NCBI GenBank assembly: GCA_900756035.1
Contig: CAAEIR010000406.1
Span: 1-25,478 of the forward strand
Source of the DNA: an uncultured Anaerostipes sp.
Lineage (GTDB): Bacteria > Bacillota > Clostridia > Lachnospirales > Lachnospiraceae
Reading direction: 5' to 3'
DNA: 25,478 nt
This document shows positions 7,568 through 15,804 of this stretch, piece by piece. Made by a program: the position numbers and the translations under genes. Below the pieces are notes generated by a model, which was not told where the DNA came from, ran no database searches, and saw only the letters and a list, made by a program, of their open reading frames with translations. How positions within the stretch are numbered: position 1 is the first letter of the stretch; each line of letters starts with the position of its first letter.

Positions 7568-9310
7568 TTATTTAATTTCTTCAATTCCGGCAATATCCGG
7601 AATACACATCATAGAGTAGTTGGTATGATAGATAACAAACCCCGGCTTTGATTTCGGCGGCTTTTTCAGTTCTTTGCGCTGAATATAGTCAATCTCTACT
7701 TTTGGAGCCTGTCTGCCTTTAGAATAATAGGCTGCCAGACGTCCGGCTTCTTCAAAGGTTGCATCCGGCAGGGTTTCTGCCTGTTCTTTTCGTACGATAA
7801 CATGGGAGCCGGCCATATTTTTAGCATGGAACCACCAGTCTCCGCCATTTGCAAATTTAAAGCTAAGTTCATCGTTTTGGTAGTTGTTCTTTCCTACATA
7901 CATATGGAATCCATCAGAGGAAACGAAATGGAGAGGTTTGGATTTGGAAGTGTTTTTACTTCCCTTAGAGCCACGTTTTTTGATATAACCGTAATCGGTT
8001 AATTCTTCTTTGATCGCCTGTAAATCTTTCTCATTTTCTGATAAAGAAAGAGCTGTAGAAATAGAATCCAGATGATCAAGGTCTGATTTTGTCTCCAGAG
8101 TCAGTTGTGAAAGAGCCTCATAAGTACGTTTTAATTTGTTATACTTTGCAAAAAATTTCTTAGAGTTTTCTAATGGAGTCCTATCAGGGTCCAGTGGAAT
8201 GGTAACTTCCGTATTCGTATAGTAGTTGGTGCAGGTCAGGGATTTGGCATTTGGCTCCAAATTATAACCATAAGTCTGTGTAAGTTCTCCGTAGATTCTG
8301 AATTTTTCTCTCTTTTCTGTATCCTTAAGCTGACGGACTTGCAGATCATATTTTTTGCTGGTTCTTTCTAAGGCAGTCTGAACAATTTTTCGAAGATCTG
8401 AAGATTTTTGCTTCATCCTTGTATATTTTTCTTTTTCTGAATAATATCCGGTAAGAACATCGAAAATAGAGTCAAATTTTTTCACAGTGCAGTCAGGATA
8501 AGAGGTCAGAGAAATACAGGAAAACTCTTTCGGTTCATCGCCGGAATATACAATATTCGGAGTATAGTCGTGATCGGTGATGAGCGTATTCAGTTTGATT
8601 AATTGTCCGTAAAGTCCGGCGGCAGAATCTTCAGAGAGAGAATCTGTGGAAGCGTTGCCGTCCAGACCGGCACGATAGCAGAGTTCATTGGCAATTAAAG
8701 GACTCATACCGGTAATAGAAGTATAGAGTGTTTTGCAAAGACTCAAGGGTTTTTTCAGTATTTTTGTATAAAAATCTTCTGTGGTCAGAGAAGATAAAGA
8801 TTGTTTATCTTTGGACGGAGGATAGATATAAGTACGTCCTGGAAGAACCTCACGTACAGAGCTTATATTGGCAGAAATATGCTTAATGCTATCTAAAATG
8901 AGATCATTATGATCTGCAAAGATAATATTGCTGTGTTTTCCCATGATTTCTACAATCAGACGTTTTTGACAGACATCACCCAATTCATTGAGATGTTCAA
9001 TGGTAATTTCAATAATTCGTTCAAAGTTCGGCTGAGTAATTGAAAGGATGCGTCCGCTGCTGATGTGCTTTCTTAAAAGCATGCAGAAATTCGGCGCCTG
9101 CATTGGATTTGTCTTAGACTCATCAGACAGATAGACCAAGGGCAGGGATGCGCTGGCAGACAAATGAAGCCGATATGTAACACGTTCTTTTTTTATCACC
9201 AGTGTAATTTCATCTGATTCCGGCTGATAAATTTTATAAATACGTCCGCCAATAATTTTATCGTTCAGTTCTTTCGTAATATTTGAAATGACAAATCCAT
9301 CGAATGCCAT
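7568..9310 (-). CDS. rqcH: RqcH (NFACT family) ribosome quality control factor
   Basis: The bacterial counterpart of Rqc2/NEMF, which binds obstructed 50S subunits and recruits alanyl-tRNA to add C-terminal alanine tails. It was formerly annotated as fibronectin-binding protein FbpA. The 580-residue protein begins MAFDGFVI with an NFACT-N domain (about 1-200), then helix-hairpin-helix and coiled-coil regions (about 285-440), and an NFACT-R/DUF814 domain (about 460-575) with DWWFHAKNMAGSHVIVR at 491-507. The position equivalent to the Asp-Arg pair needed for tRNA binding in B. subtilis (D97/R98) reads E97-R98 here. The ATG at 9310 has AGGAGG seven bases upstream. A longer in-frame extension to 9349 would begin upstream of the predicted transcription start and is rejected. 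It converges on the mtl operon. Confidence 0.93.
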   Translation of the reverse strand: MAFDGFVISNITKELNDKIIGGRIYKIYQPESDEITLVIKKERVTYRLHLSASASLPLVYLSDESKTNPMQAPNFCMLLRKHISSGRILSITQPNFERIIEITIEHLNELGDVCQKRLIVEIMGKHSNIIFADHNDLILDSIKHISANISSVREVLPGRTYIYPPSKDKQSLSSLTTEDFYTKILKKPLSLCKTLYTSITGMSPLIANELCYRAGLDGNASTDSLSEDSAAGLYGQLIKLNTLITDHDYTPNIVYSGDEPKEFSCISLTSYPDCTVKKFDSIFDVLTGYYSEKEKYTRMKQKSSDLRKIVQTALERTSKKYDLQVRQLKDTEKREKFRIYGELTQTYGYNLEPNAKSLTCTNYYTNTEVTIPLDPDRTPLENSKKFFAKYNKLKRTYEALSQLTLETKSDLDHLDSISTALSLSENEKDLQAIKEELTDYGYIKKRGSKGSKNTSKSKPLHFVSSDGFHMYVGKNNYQNDELSFKFANGGDWWFHAKNMAGSHVIVRKEQAETLPDATFEEAGRLAAYYSKGRQAPKVEIDYIQRKELKKPPKSKPGFVIYHTNYSMMCIPDIAGIEEIK

Positions 9311-9352
9311 GATAAGACCTCCTGTATTGTTCAGTATCGTTCGGTTCACACA

Positions 9353-9381
9353 ATTATAACGGATGTAGTATTGTAATTCAA
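9353..9381 (-). promoter_or_regulatory. Promoter of rqcH
   Basis: On the minus strand, TTGAAT (9381-9376), a 17-bp spacer and TATAAT (9358-9353) lie 43 bases before the ATG. The leader of about 36 nt contains the AGGAGG, which supports the start at 9310. Confidence 0.7.
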
Positions 9382-9399
9382 GAAATTTCTATTTATAAT
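9371..9399 (+). promoter_or_regulatory. Promoter of the unknown gene at 9461
   Basis: TTGTAA (9371-9376), a 17-bp spacer and TATAAT (9394-9399). Its -35 shares a base with the -35 of the rqcH promoter on the other strand, so the two are divergent and overlapping. Confidence 0.7.
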
Positions 9400-9460
9400 A
9401 TTAAATACCAAAGTAAATCAGCGGAATTTGGGAAGCAACGTAAAAACGGAGGAAAGAAGT

Positions 9461-10471
9461 TTGAGAAAAGAAGCATCCATAGAAGCATGGAAAAAATTAT
9501 ATGATATTACATTAAAGTTAAAAGAAATGGAACCATGGCAGGTTTTCGGAGACTCTGAGTTGATTGCAGTCGTTCCAAAAGGAAAAGAAGAACCTGTATT
9601 TTGCAGTATTATGGGAAAGTATAGTGGGAATCAGGGAATCGCAGTATTTGAAGGTCATGAAGGACTGGGGGATTTTTATATGCTTGCGGGGGCGCAGGAC
9701 TGTGACCTTCCATTGGAATATTTGATGAATGAGCATTCCAGTCTTACTTGTTTTGTCGGAAGCATGATGAATGTTCCGCAAAACCAGAGAGAAGTCATTG
9801 ACCAGCTGGATCTGCGCTTTAAAAATATTGAAAGCTGGGTCTACTTCGTTTCTTATAAAAAAGGATATCAGCCATATCTTTTAGATGCTGAGGAAGTAGA
9901 ATTTTTAACAGAAATATATGAAAATCTTTATATGGCAGTTCAGGCAGTTATGAATGGAGAGCTTCAGGCTGATTTTGCCGGCGGTGAGGGAATTGTCCGA
10001 AAATATAAAGAAGAAACAGGTACCTGGGAGATGTTTGCAAATGTAATTCCAAATGTAGAGAAAGAATTCCCGGCTGTGATGCTGGAAGATGAAAAATTAA
10101 AGAAAAGTCTTAAAAAGCGTCCGATGCTGGACCTTACGGTTTTGCTTGACTTTAATTATCTTCCGGTAACTATAGAAGCGAAAGAAGGAGAACGACCGAG
10201 AAATCCACTAATGTTTATGGCGTTTGATGATGATCAGAATGAAATCATTGCAATGGATGTTTTGGAAGAAGACGATGAGGAAATCAGTCGTGCCCTTGGA
10301 TTTTTTATAAGTTTTACAGAACAGCATGGAAGGATCGGCACAATCAAAGCAAGAAATCCATGGATTTTTGGTGCGCTGCAAGATATCTGCGAGTATTGCG
10401 GTGTGGCATTGGTTTATGATCCTGTGGAAAAGCTGGATGAAATTTTTAAAGAAGTGGTTGACCAGCTTTAG
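9461..10471 (+). CDS. Uncharacterised cytoplasmic protein (DUF7309/DUF6930-like, tentative)
   Basis: I do not recognise a function. The 336-residue protein is acidic and soluble, with no signal peptide or membrane segment. It appears to have two alpha/beta halves. The first (about 1-170) contains LIAVVPKGKEEPVFCSIMG near residue 35 and a QLDLRFKNIESWVYFVSYKKG block around 125-145. The second (about 210-336) contains RPMLDLTVLLDFNYLPV and ends with ARNPWIFGALQDICEYCGV. The two-part layout reminds me of proteins carrying DUF7309 and DUF6930, but this is from memory and unverified. The start is a TTG at 9461 with GGAGGA at 9448-9453; an earlier in-frame TTG at 9428 lacks a ribosome binding site. 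The gene has its own promoter, divergent from rqcH, and is followed by the his promoter. Confidence 0.75.
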   Translation: MRKEASIEAWKKLYDITLKLKEMEPWQVFGDSELIAVVPKGKEEPVFCSIMGKYSGNQGIAVFEGHEGLGDFYMLAGAQDCDLPLEYLMNEHSSLTCFVGSMMNVPQNQREVIDQLDLRFKNIESWVYFVSYKKGYQPYLLDAEEVEFLTEIYENLYMAVQAVMNGELQADFAGGEGIVRKYKEETGTWEMFANVIPNVEKEFPAVMLEDEKLKKSLKKRPMLDLTVLLDFNYLPVTIEAKEGERPRNPLMFMAFDDDQNEIIAMDVLEEDDEEISRALGFFISFTEQHGRIGTIKARNPWIFGALQDICEYCGVALVYDPVEKLDEIFKEVVDQL

Positions 10472-10498
10472 GTTTTTGTATTAAGGAAAGGTATATGG

Positions 10499-10527
10499 TT
10501 GACAAATAGATCGATACTTGATAAAAT
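10499..10527 (+). promoter_or_regulatory. Promoter of the histidine operon
   Basis: TTGACA (10499-10504), a 17-bp spacer and TAAAAT (10522-10527) form a near-consensus promoter. The leader (from about 10534 to 10594) is only about 60 nt and holds one small hairpin (GTGTTA and TAGCAC around GCGAAG). It is too short for a T-box, so I see no leader-based amino acid control. Confidence 0.8.
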
Positions 10528-10594
10528 ACAGAAAGATTTCACGTGTTAGCGAAGTAGCACTTTAATTTGATAAAGTATCAAGGAGAAACGAATT

Positions 10595-11779
10595 ATGAAT
10601 AAAAAGAGAGTCCATACACCGGAAGGTGTTAGAGATGTCTATGGTATAGAGTGTGGACAGAGGACAAAGATGAAAGAGAAACTGAATCAGGTATTTGCCT
10701 CTTATGGATATGAGGCAATCAGGACGCCTGGATTTGAATTTTTTGATGTATTTAACAGTGAAAAAGGAACGGTTTCTTCCAGAGAGATGTTTAAATTTTT
10801 TGACCGGGAGGGTAATACTTTAGTACTCCGTCCGGATGTTACACCGTCCATTGCCAGATGTGTCGCAAAGTATTTCAATGAAGAAAAGATGGGAATCCGT
10901 CTTTCTTATGCAGGAAACGTTTTTTTGAATAACTCCAGTTATCAGTTAAAATTAAAAGAAACCTGCCAGCTTGGAGCAGAGCTTGTGAATGACGATTCGC
11001 CACAGGCTGACAGCGAGGTCATTGCCATGGCGATTGATTGTTTCTTAGCGGCAGGACTGCGGGATTTCCGTATTTCAATCGGTGAGGTAGAGTTCTTTCA
11101 GGGATTAACAGATTCGATTGCAGAGGAAGAAGTAAAAACATCTCTGAGGGAATTTATTTTAAATAAAAACTATTTTGGTTTAATGGAATATGTGGAAACC
11201 CTGGACTTGTCTGATAAGATAAAAGAGGTTTTCCTAAGATTTAATGAACTGAATGGGGACGTAGAAATTCTTGATCAGGCAGAAGCCATGGTTGAAAATG
11301 AGATTTCCAAAAAGGCGATTGAGCGTCTGCGCAAAGTGTACGATATCTTAAAATTATATGGAAAAGAAAAGTACATAAGTTTTGATCTTGGAATGTTAAA
11401 TAAACATAATTATTATACAGGAATTATTTTTAAAGGTTATACTTACGGAACCGGAGATGCCGTATTAAAGGGCGGCCGATATGATAATCTGATCGAGCAG
11501 TTTGGAAAGAAAGCGCCTTCTGTGGGATTTGCTATCGTATTAGATGAACTTATGATGGCTATGAGAAGACAGGGACTTGCCATGGAGGCAGAGCATACAG
11601 AAGTAATGATTTTGTATGCAGATTCATTGATGAAAGATGCGGTTGCCAAAGCAGGTGAGCTGAGGAAAAAGGGAAGATCCGTTGTTTTAGAGAGAAAAAA
11701 TGACGAGATCAGCCGTGAGGAATATGAACGATATGCAGCAGATCACCGAATCAGTGAAATCTTATATTTTGTTTCATAG
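10595..11779 (+). CDS. hisZ: ATP phosphoribosyltransferase regulatory subunit HisZ
   Basis: The HisS-like regulatory partner required by short-form HisG; the two form a hetero-octamer that catalyses and feedback-controls the first step of histidine synthesis. The 394-residue protein has the class II synthetase-like fold: LRPDVTPSIAR at 78-88, QLGAEL (125-130), NYYTG near residue 272 and GGRYDNL near residue 292. It has no HisS-type anticodon-binding domain, and its tail is a short divergent segment. The adjacent 215-residue HisG confirms that this is HisZ and not a histidyl-tRNA synthetase. AAGGAG precedes the ATG. It is the first gene of the operon, directly behind a near-consensus promoter. 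Confidence 0.95.
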   Translation: MNKKRVHTPEGVRDVYGIECGQRTKMKEKLNQVFASYGYEAIRTPGFEFFDVFNSEKGTVSSREMFKFFDREGNTLVLRPDVTPSIARCVAKYFNEEKMGIRLSYAGNVFLNNSSYQLKLKETCQLGAELVNDDSPQADSEVIAMAIDCFLAAGLRDFRISIGEVEFFQGLTDSIAEEEVKTSLREFILNKNYFGLMEYVETLDLSDKIKEVFLRFNELNGDVEILDQAEAMVENEISKKAIERLRKVYDILKLYGKEKYISFDLGMLNKHNYYTGIIFKGYTYGTGDAVLKGGRYDNLIEQFGKKAPSVGFAIVLDELMMAMRRQGLAMEAEHTEVMILYADSLMKDAVAKAGELRKKGRSVVLERKNDEISREEYERYAADHRISEILYFVS

Positions 11780-11806
11780 GAATGAGTGAAAGGAAGGAAA
11801 TAATAC

Positions 11807-12454
11807 ATGAGATACATAACATTTGCGCTGGCCAAAGGGCGTCTGGCGAAAAAAACTTTATCCTTGCTGGAGCAGATCGGAATTACCTGTGAGGAAATGA
11901 AAGATGAAAAAACAAGAAAGCTGATCTTTGTCAACGAAGAACTGAAATTAAAATTCTTTTTGTCAAAAGCCAGCGATGTTCCGACTTATGTTGAGTATGG
12001 GGCAGCAGATATCGGAGTTGTAGGAAAAGATACCATATTAGAAGAAGGAAGAAATCTCTATGAGGTATTGGATTTAAAATTCGGAGCCTGCAAAATGTGT
12101 GTTTGCGGACCGAAAGAGGCAGAAAAATATTTAAATGGAAATGAAATTATACGAGTAGCTTCCAAATATCCGCATATTGCAAAAGAATATTTTAATAACC
12201 AGAAGCTGCAGACTGTGGAAATTGTAAAATTAAACGGTTCTGTGGAACTGGCTCCGATTGTTGGATTATCTGAAGTAATTGTAGACATTGTAGAGACAGG
12301 AACAACCTTAAAGGAAAACGGGCTGCAGGTGCTGGAAGAAATCTGTCCTCTGTCTGCGAGAATGGTAGTAAACCAGGTGAGTCAGAAGATGGAGCAGGAG
12401 CGGATCAGCAAGATCATTGCAGGATTGAAAAAATTGTTGGATGAGAAAAAATAA
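11807..12454 (+). CDS. hisG: ATP phosphoribosyltransferase catalytic subunit, short form
   Basis: Condenses ATP with PRPP to phosphoribosyl-ATP, the committed step of histidine synthesis. At 215 residues it is the short form lacking the C-terminal histidine-binding domain, so it depends on HisZ for activity and inhibition. FALAKGRL at 6-13 marks the N-terminus. ADIGVVGKD (67-75) and the PRPP-binding loop DIVETGTTLKENGL (160-173) are intact. It lies 27 bp after hisZ with a GAAAGGAAGG ribosome binding site. Confidence 0.97.
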   Translation: MRYITFALAKGRLAKKTLSLLEQIGITCEEMKDEKTRKLIFVNEELKLKFFLSKASDVPTYVEYGAADIGVVGKDTILEEGRNLYEVLDLKFGACKMCVCGPKEAEKYLNGNEIIRVASKYPHIAKEYFNNQKLQTVEIVKLNGSVELAPIVGLSEVIVDIVETGTTLKENGLQVLEEICPLSARMVVNQVSQKMEQERISKIIAGLKKLLDEKK

Positions 12455-12468
12455 CAGGAGTATACAGC

Positions 12469-13773
12469 ATGAGAATTGTGAAGATAGATAAAGATTCCAT
12501 CGCCAATATTTTATCCGATTTGTTAAAGAGGAGTCCGAATCATTATGATGGATTTCAGGAAAAAGTCGATGCAATCATTGAAAATGTAAAAAATAATGGA
12601 GATCAGGCTGTCTTTGATTATACAAGACAGTTTGACGGAGCCGAGATTGATAAAAGCAATCTTCTTGTTACAGAAGAAGAGATTCGTGAGGCCTATGAAC
12701 AGGTGGATGATAAATTAATTGAAGTCATCCGAAAAGCGATTCAAAATATCCGGGATTTCCACGAAAAACAGCTGCAAAAGAGCTGGTTTGAGACAAGAGA
12801 AGATGGAGTAATGCTTGGTCAGAAGGTAACACCGATGGAGAGCTGCGGTGTATATGTGCCGGGAGGAAAAGCTGTGTATCCATCCTCTGTACTGATGAAT
12901 ATTGTACCGGCTCATGTGGCAAGGGTAAAAAATATTGTGATGACAACTCCGCCGGGAAAAGATGGAAAAGTTACAGCCAATACACTGGTTGCAGCAAAAG
13001 AAGCAGGGGCAGATAAGATCTATAAAGTCGGAGGAGCGCAGGCGATTGCGGCTTTGGCATTTGGAACAGAATCAATTCCAAAGGTTGATAAAATTGTCGG
13101 ACCGGGGAATATCTTCGTTGCACTTGCAAAGAAAGCCGTTTACGGAAACGTAAGCATTGACTCGATCGCGGGTCCAAGTGAGATTCTGGTATTGGCAGAT
13201 GAAACGGCAAATCCGAGATATGTGGCAGCAGATTTACTGTCTCAGGCAGAACATGATGAAATGGCAAGTGCGATTCTTGTGACAACCAGCAGTGAACTGG
13301 CTCAGCGAGTATCTGACGAGGTGGATGGTTTCCTTAAGGAGCTTTCCAGAAGAGAAATCATGGAAAAATCACTGGATTCTTTTGGTTATATTCTGGTTGC
13401 CAGTGATATGAAAGAGGCAGTAGACACTGCCAATGCCATTGCATCAGAGCATATGGAGATTATGACAGCCAATCCGTTTGATGTGATGACAAGAATTAAA
13501 AACGCAGGGGCAATCTTCATTGGTTCCTATAGTTGCGAGCCTCTGGGAGATTATTTTGCGGGGCCGAATCATGTGCTTCCGACGAACGGAACAGCAAAAT
13601 TTTTCTCTCCGTTGAGTGTGGATGATTTTATTAAAAAATCCAGTGTGATATACTATTCAAGAGAGGCATTAGAGCCGGTTCATAAAGATATTGAATTTTT
13701 TGCAGAGCAGGAACAGCTCACAGCACATGCCAATTCAATGAAAGTACGATTTGAAAACAAACAGGAAGGATAA
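12469..13773 (+). CDS. hisD: Histidinol dehydrogenase
   Basis: A zinc enzyme that performs the last two oxidations, L-histidinol to L-histidinal to L-histidine, with two NAD+. At 434 residues it is full length. All recognised functional residues are visible: zinc ligands Q259 and H262 (SQAEHD), D361 (GDYFAGPNH) and H420 (LTAH), and the catalytic pair E327-H328 (SEHME). VPGGKAVYPSSVLM (130-143) is the family signature. It is 14 bp behind hisG. Confidence 0.98.
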   Translation: MRIVKIDKDSIANILSDLLKRSPNHYDGFQEKVDAIIENVKNNGDQAVFDYTRQFDGAEIDKSNLLVTEEEIREAYEQVDDKLIEVIRKAIQNIRDFHEKQLQKSWFETREDGVMLGQKVTPMESCGVYVPGGKAVYPSSVLMNIVPAHVARVKNIVMTTPPGKDGKVTANTLVAAKEAGADKIYKVGGAQAIAALAFGTESIPKVDKIVGPGNIFVALAKKAVYGNVSIDSIAGPSEILVLADETANPRYVAADLLSQAEHDEMASAILVTTSSELAQRVSDEVDGFLKELSRREIMEKSLDSFGYILVASDMKEAVDTANAIASEHMEIMTANPFDVMTRIKNAGAIFIGSYSCEPLGDYFAGPNHVLPTNGTAKFFSPLSVDDFIKKSSVIYYSREALEPVHKDIEFFAEQEQLTAHANSMKVRFENKQEG

Positions 13774-13778
13774 ATACT

Positions 13779-14366
13779 ATGAGTAGAACAGCATCCATAG
13801 AACGAAATACCAGTGAAACAAAGATTCGCCTTACGCTGAATCTTGATGGCAGCGGAAAGACAAATATTCATACAGGAATAGGTTTCTTTGATCATATGTT
13901 AAACAGTTTTGCCCGTCATGGTTTCTTTGATCTTGATGTAGAGGTAGACGGAGATCTGTATGTGGACTGCCATCATACCATTGAGGACGTGGGAATTGTC
14001 CTGGGAGATGCCATTAAAAAAGCAGCAGGAGATAAAAAAGGAATCAAGAGATACGGTTCTTTTATGCTTCCAATGGATGAAGCCCTAATGCTTTGTGCCG
14101 TTGATCTGTCCGGACGTCCGTATTTTGTTATGGATTGTGAATTCAGTGTAGATCGTGTCGGAGAGTTTGACACAGAGATGGTAAAAGAATTCTTTTATGC
14201 GGTTTCTTACAGCAGTGCCATGAATCTTCATCTGAAGAAAGTCCATGGAGAAAATAATCATCATTTGATTGAGGCTGCATTTAAAGCTTTTGCGAAAGCG
14301 CTGGATGAGGCAACTGCAATGGATCCGAGAATTCAGGATGTACTGTCTACGAAAGGAGCATTATAA
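13779..14366 (+). CDS. hisB: Imidazoleglycerol-phosphate dehydratase
   Basis: Dehydrates imidazole glycerol phosphate to imidazole acetol phosphate (step six). The 195-residue, single-domain protein has the manganese-binding histidine motifs FFDHML (36-41), DCHHTIED (63-70) and ENNHHLIEAAFKA (158-170), and ends in the usual STKG segment (190-193). There is no fused histidinol phosphatase domain, unlike in enterobacteria. Only five bases separate it from hisD, and its stop overlaps the start of the next gene (TAATG), so translation is probably coupled. Confidence 0.97.
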   Translation: MSRTASIERNTSETKIRLTLNLDGSGKTNIHTGIGFFDHMLNSFARHGFFDLDVEVDGDLYVDCHHTIEDVGIVLGDAIKKAAGDKKGIKRYGSFMLPMDEALMLCAVDLSGRPYFVMDCEFSVDRVGEFDTEMVKEFFYAVSYSSAMNLHLKKVHGENNHHLIEAAFKAFAKALDEATAMDPRIQDVLSTKGAL

Positions 14367-15601
14367 TGGAAAATTTAACATTGATTCCGTGCGTGGACCC
14401 AAAGAACCCTGTGGAGTCCGCAAAACAATATAACCATACCGGAGCAGATGCCATTGGATACTATGAAGAACACGCATCCATTGAAACAGTGAAAGCAATC
14501 AAAGAGGTGATTGATGTTCCGCTTTATGTGGGTGGAGGCATCGAAGATTTAGAAGATGTAAAAAAGGTTCTTTATGCGGGAGCCGATAAGATTTGCCTTG
14601 GAAAAGCTGTTCTGGTGGATAAAGAGATTGTAAAAAAAGCATCAGACCGTTTTGGAAAGAGTCAGGTCATCGTATCCGTGAATCTTGGCGAGACAGAAGA
14701 TTTGACAGGTTTTGCAAAAGAGATGGAACGTTTAGGCGCGGGAGAATTACTTATTTTAGCAGAAAATGGGTATGCTAAGAATGCCGGACAAATTGAAAAT
14801 CTGAAAAACGAAGTATCTCTTCCGATTATGGTCAGTGTCGCAGAAAAAGAAGCGACAGCAAAGACGGCAAAAGCAGTTCAGGCACAGAGCCTTGCAATTA
14901 CGGGCGGAGAGGAATTTTCTGTCCTGGATTTGAAAAAACAATGCAGAGAACAGGGAATTAACGTCCTGACACTGCAAAGTCCGATTTCATTTGATGAGTT
15001 TAAATTAAACAGTGACGGTATGCTGACAACCGTGGTACAGGATTATAAAACAGGGGAAGTTCTGATGGTTGCCTATATGACAAAGGAAGCTTTTGAACAG
15101 ACCGTAGAAACCGGAGTTATGACGTATTACAGCCGAAGCAGAGATGAGCTTTGGGTTAAAGGAGACACATCCGGGCATTATCAGTATGTGAAGTCATTGT
15201 CGATTGACTGCGACAGGGATACGCTTCTTGCGAAGGTTCGTCAGGTGGGAAAAGCCTGTCATACCGGACATTATTCCTGTTTCTATACAGATCTTATAAA
15301 AAAAGAATACAAAGATGATAATCCGATGAATGTATTCCAGGATGTGTATGATGTCATTATGGACCGCAAAATGCATCCAAAAGAAGGATCTTATACGAAT
15401 TATCTGTTTGATAAGGGAATTGATAAGATTCTTAAAAAAGTTGGAGAAGAATGTACAGAAATTGTAATTGCTGCAAAAAATCCGGATCCGGAAGAGATGA
15501 AATACGAAATTTCAGATTTTCTGTATCATCTGATGGTATTGATGGCAGAGCGTGGAATGACCTGGGAACAGGTAACACAGGAACTTATGGAAAGAAAATA
15601 A
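14366..15601 (+). CDS. hisIE: HisIE with an extra N-terminal HisF-like barrel
   Basis: The C-terminal half catalyses steps two and three of histidine synthesis: HisE hydrolyses phosphoribosyl-ATP and HisI opens the ring of phosphoribosyl-AMP. HisI spans about 208-312, with SRSRDELWVKGDTSG (256-270), D281-C282-D283 and the zinc cysteines in GKACHTGHYSCF (295-306). HisE spans about 320-411, with KVGEECTEIVIAAKN (358-372) and EISDFLYHL (381-389). The first 200 residues look like HisF: IPCVD with D11 aligned to the HisF catalytic Asp11, VPLYVGGGI (51-59) and GKAVLVDKEIV (79-89). The second catalytic acid of HisF (Asp130) appears as N106, and the later SGG phosphate loop reads SVA (157-159). This domain is therefore probably not a working cyclase. 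AAGGAG precedes the ATG. It is the last gene of the operon. Confidence 0.93.
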   Translation: MENLTLIPCVDPKNPVESAKQYNHTGADAIGYYEEHASIETVKAIKEVIDVPLYVGGGIEDLEDVKKVLYAGADKICLGKAVLVDKEIVKKASDRFGKSQVIVSVNLGETEDLTGFAKEMERLGAGELLILAENGYAKNAGQIENLKNEVSLPIMVSVAEKEATAKTAKAVQAQSLAITGGEEFSVLDLKKQCREQGINVLTLQSPISFDEFKLNSDGMLTTVVQDYKTGEVLMVAYMTKEAFEQTVETGVMTYYSRSRDELWVKGDTSGHYQYVKSLSIDCDRDTLLAKVRQVGKACHTGHYSCFYTDLIKKEYKDDNPMNVFQDVYDVIMDRKMHPKEGSYTNYLFDKGIDKILKKVGEECTEIVIAAKNPDPEEMKYEISDFLYHLMVLMAERGMTWEQVTQELMERK

Positions 15602-15630
15602 TTGTCTTTCGGGACTCGATTTGGTATAAT
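15602..15630 (+). promoter_or_regulatory. Promoter of the small membrane peptide gene
   Basis: TTGTCT (15602-15607), a 17-bp spacer and TATAAT (15625-15630) with an extended TGG before the -10. It begins one base after the hisIE stop and may also carry transcription on into alaS. Confidence 0.7.
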
Positions 15631-15658
15631 CGGTCTTATAGGATGAAGGAGGCATGAT

Positions 15659-15781
15659 ATGACAGCGTTTTTATCAGAACTCATTTCTTACGTATTGAAA
15701 TTTGTGATTCTCATGGCATGTTCCGTGGGAGGTGTCTTTTTTGGAATGCAGCGTGCAAAGAAGAAAAAGAAAGTTAGTTAG
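15659..15781 (+). CDS. Forty-residue single-pass membrane peptide
   Basis: ATG at 15659 to TAG at 15781 encodes 40 residues beginning MTAFLSELISYVLKF. One hydrophobic helix (about 11-29, ending in GGVFFGM) is followed by a very basic tail (RAKKKKKVS). The topology is probably N-out/C-in, with the lysines anchoring it on the cytoplasmic side. AAGGAGG lies six bases before the ATG, and an extended -10 promoter lies upstream; together these argue that it is a real gene. An ATG at 15654 stops after two codons. Its function is unknown. Similar short proteins occur in related Clostridia, as far as I recall, but I can name no role. Confidence 0.75.
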   Translation: MTAFLSELISYVLKFVILMACSVGGVFFGMQRAKKKKKVS

Positions 15782-15804
15782 ACAATACGGATTTAGAAGA
15801 CGAC

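Noticed and set aside
10472..10594. T-box riboswitch before the his operon
   Set aside because: The leader after the predicted start is only about 60 nt, and I see no T-box consensus, AG-bulge or terminator/antiterminator pair.
10595..11779. Histidyl-tRNA synthetase (hisS)
   Set aside because: It lacks the anticodon-binding domain and the usual HisS catalytic segment, and it stands directly before a short-form hisG, which requires HisZ.
14366..14965. A separate, functional hisF gene
   Set aside because: The frame runs unbroken into HisI-HisE, the second catalytic acid is replaced by Asn, and the barrel is shortened.
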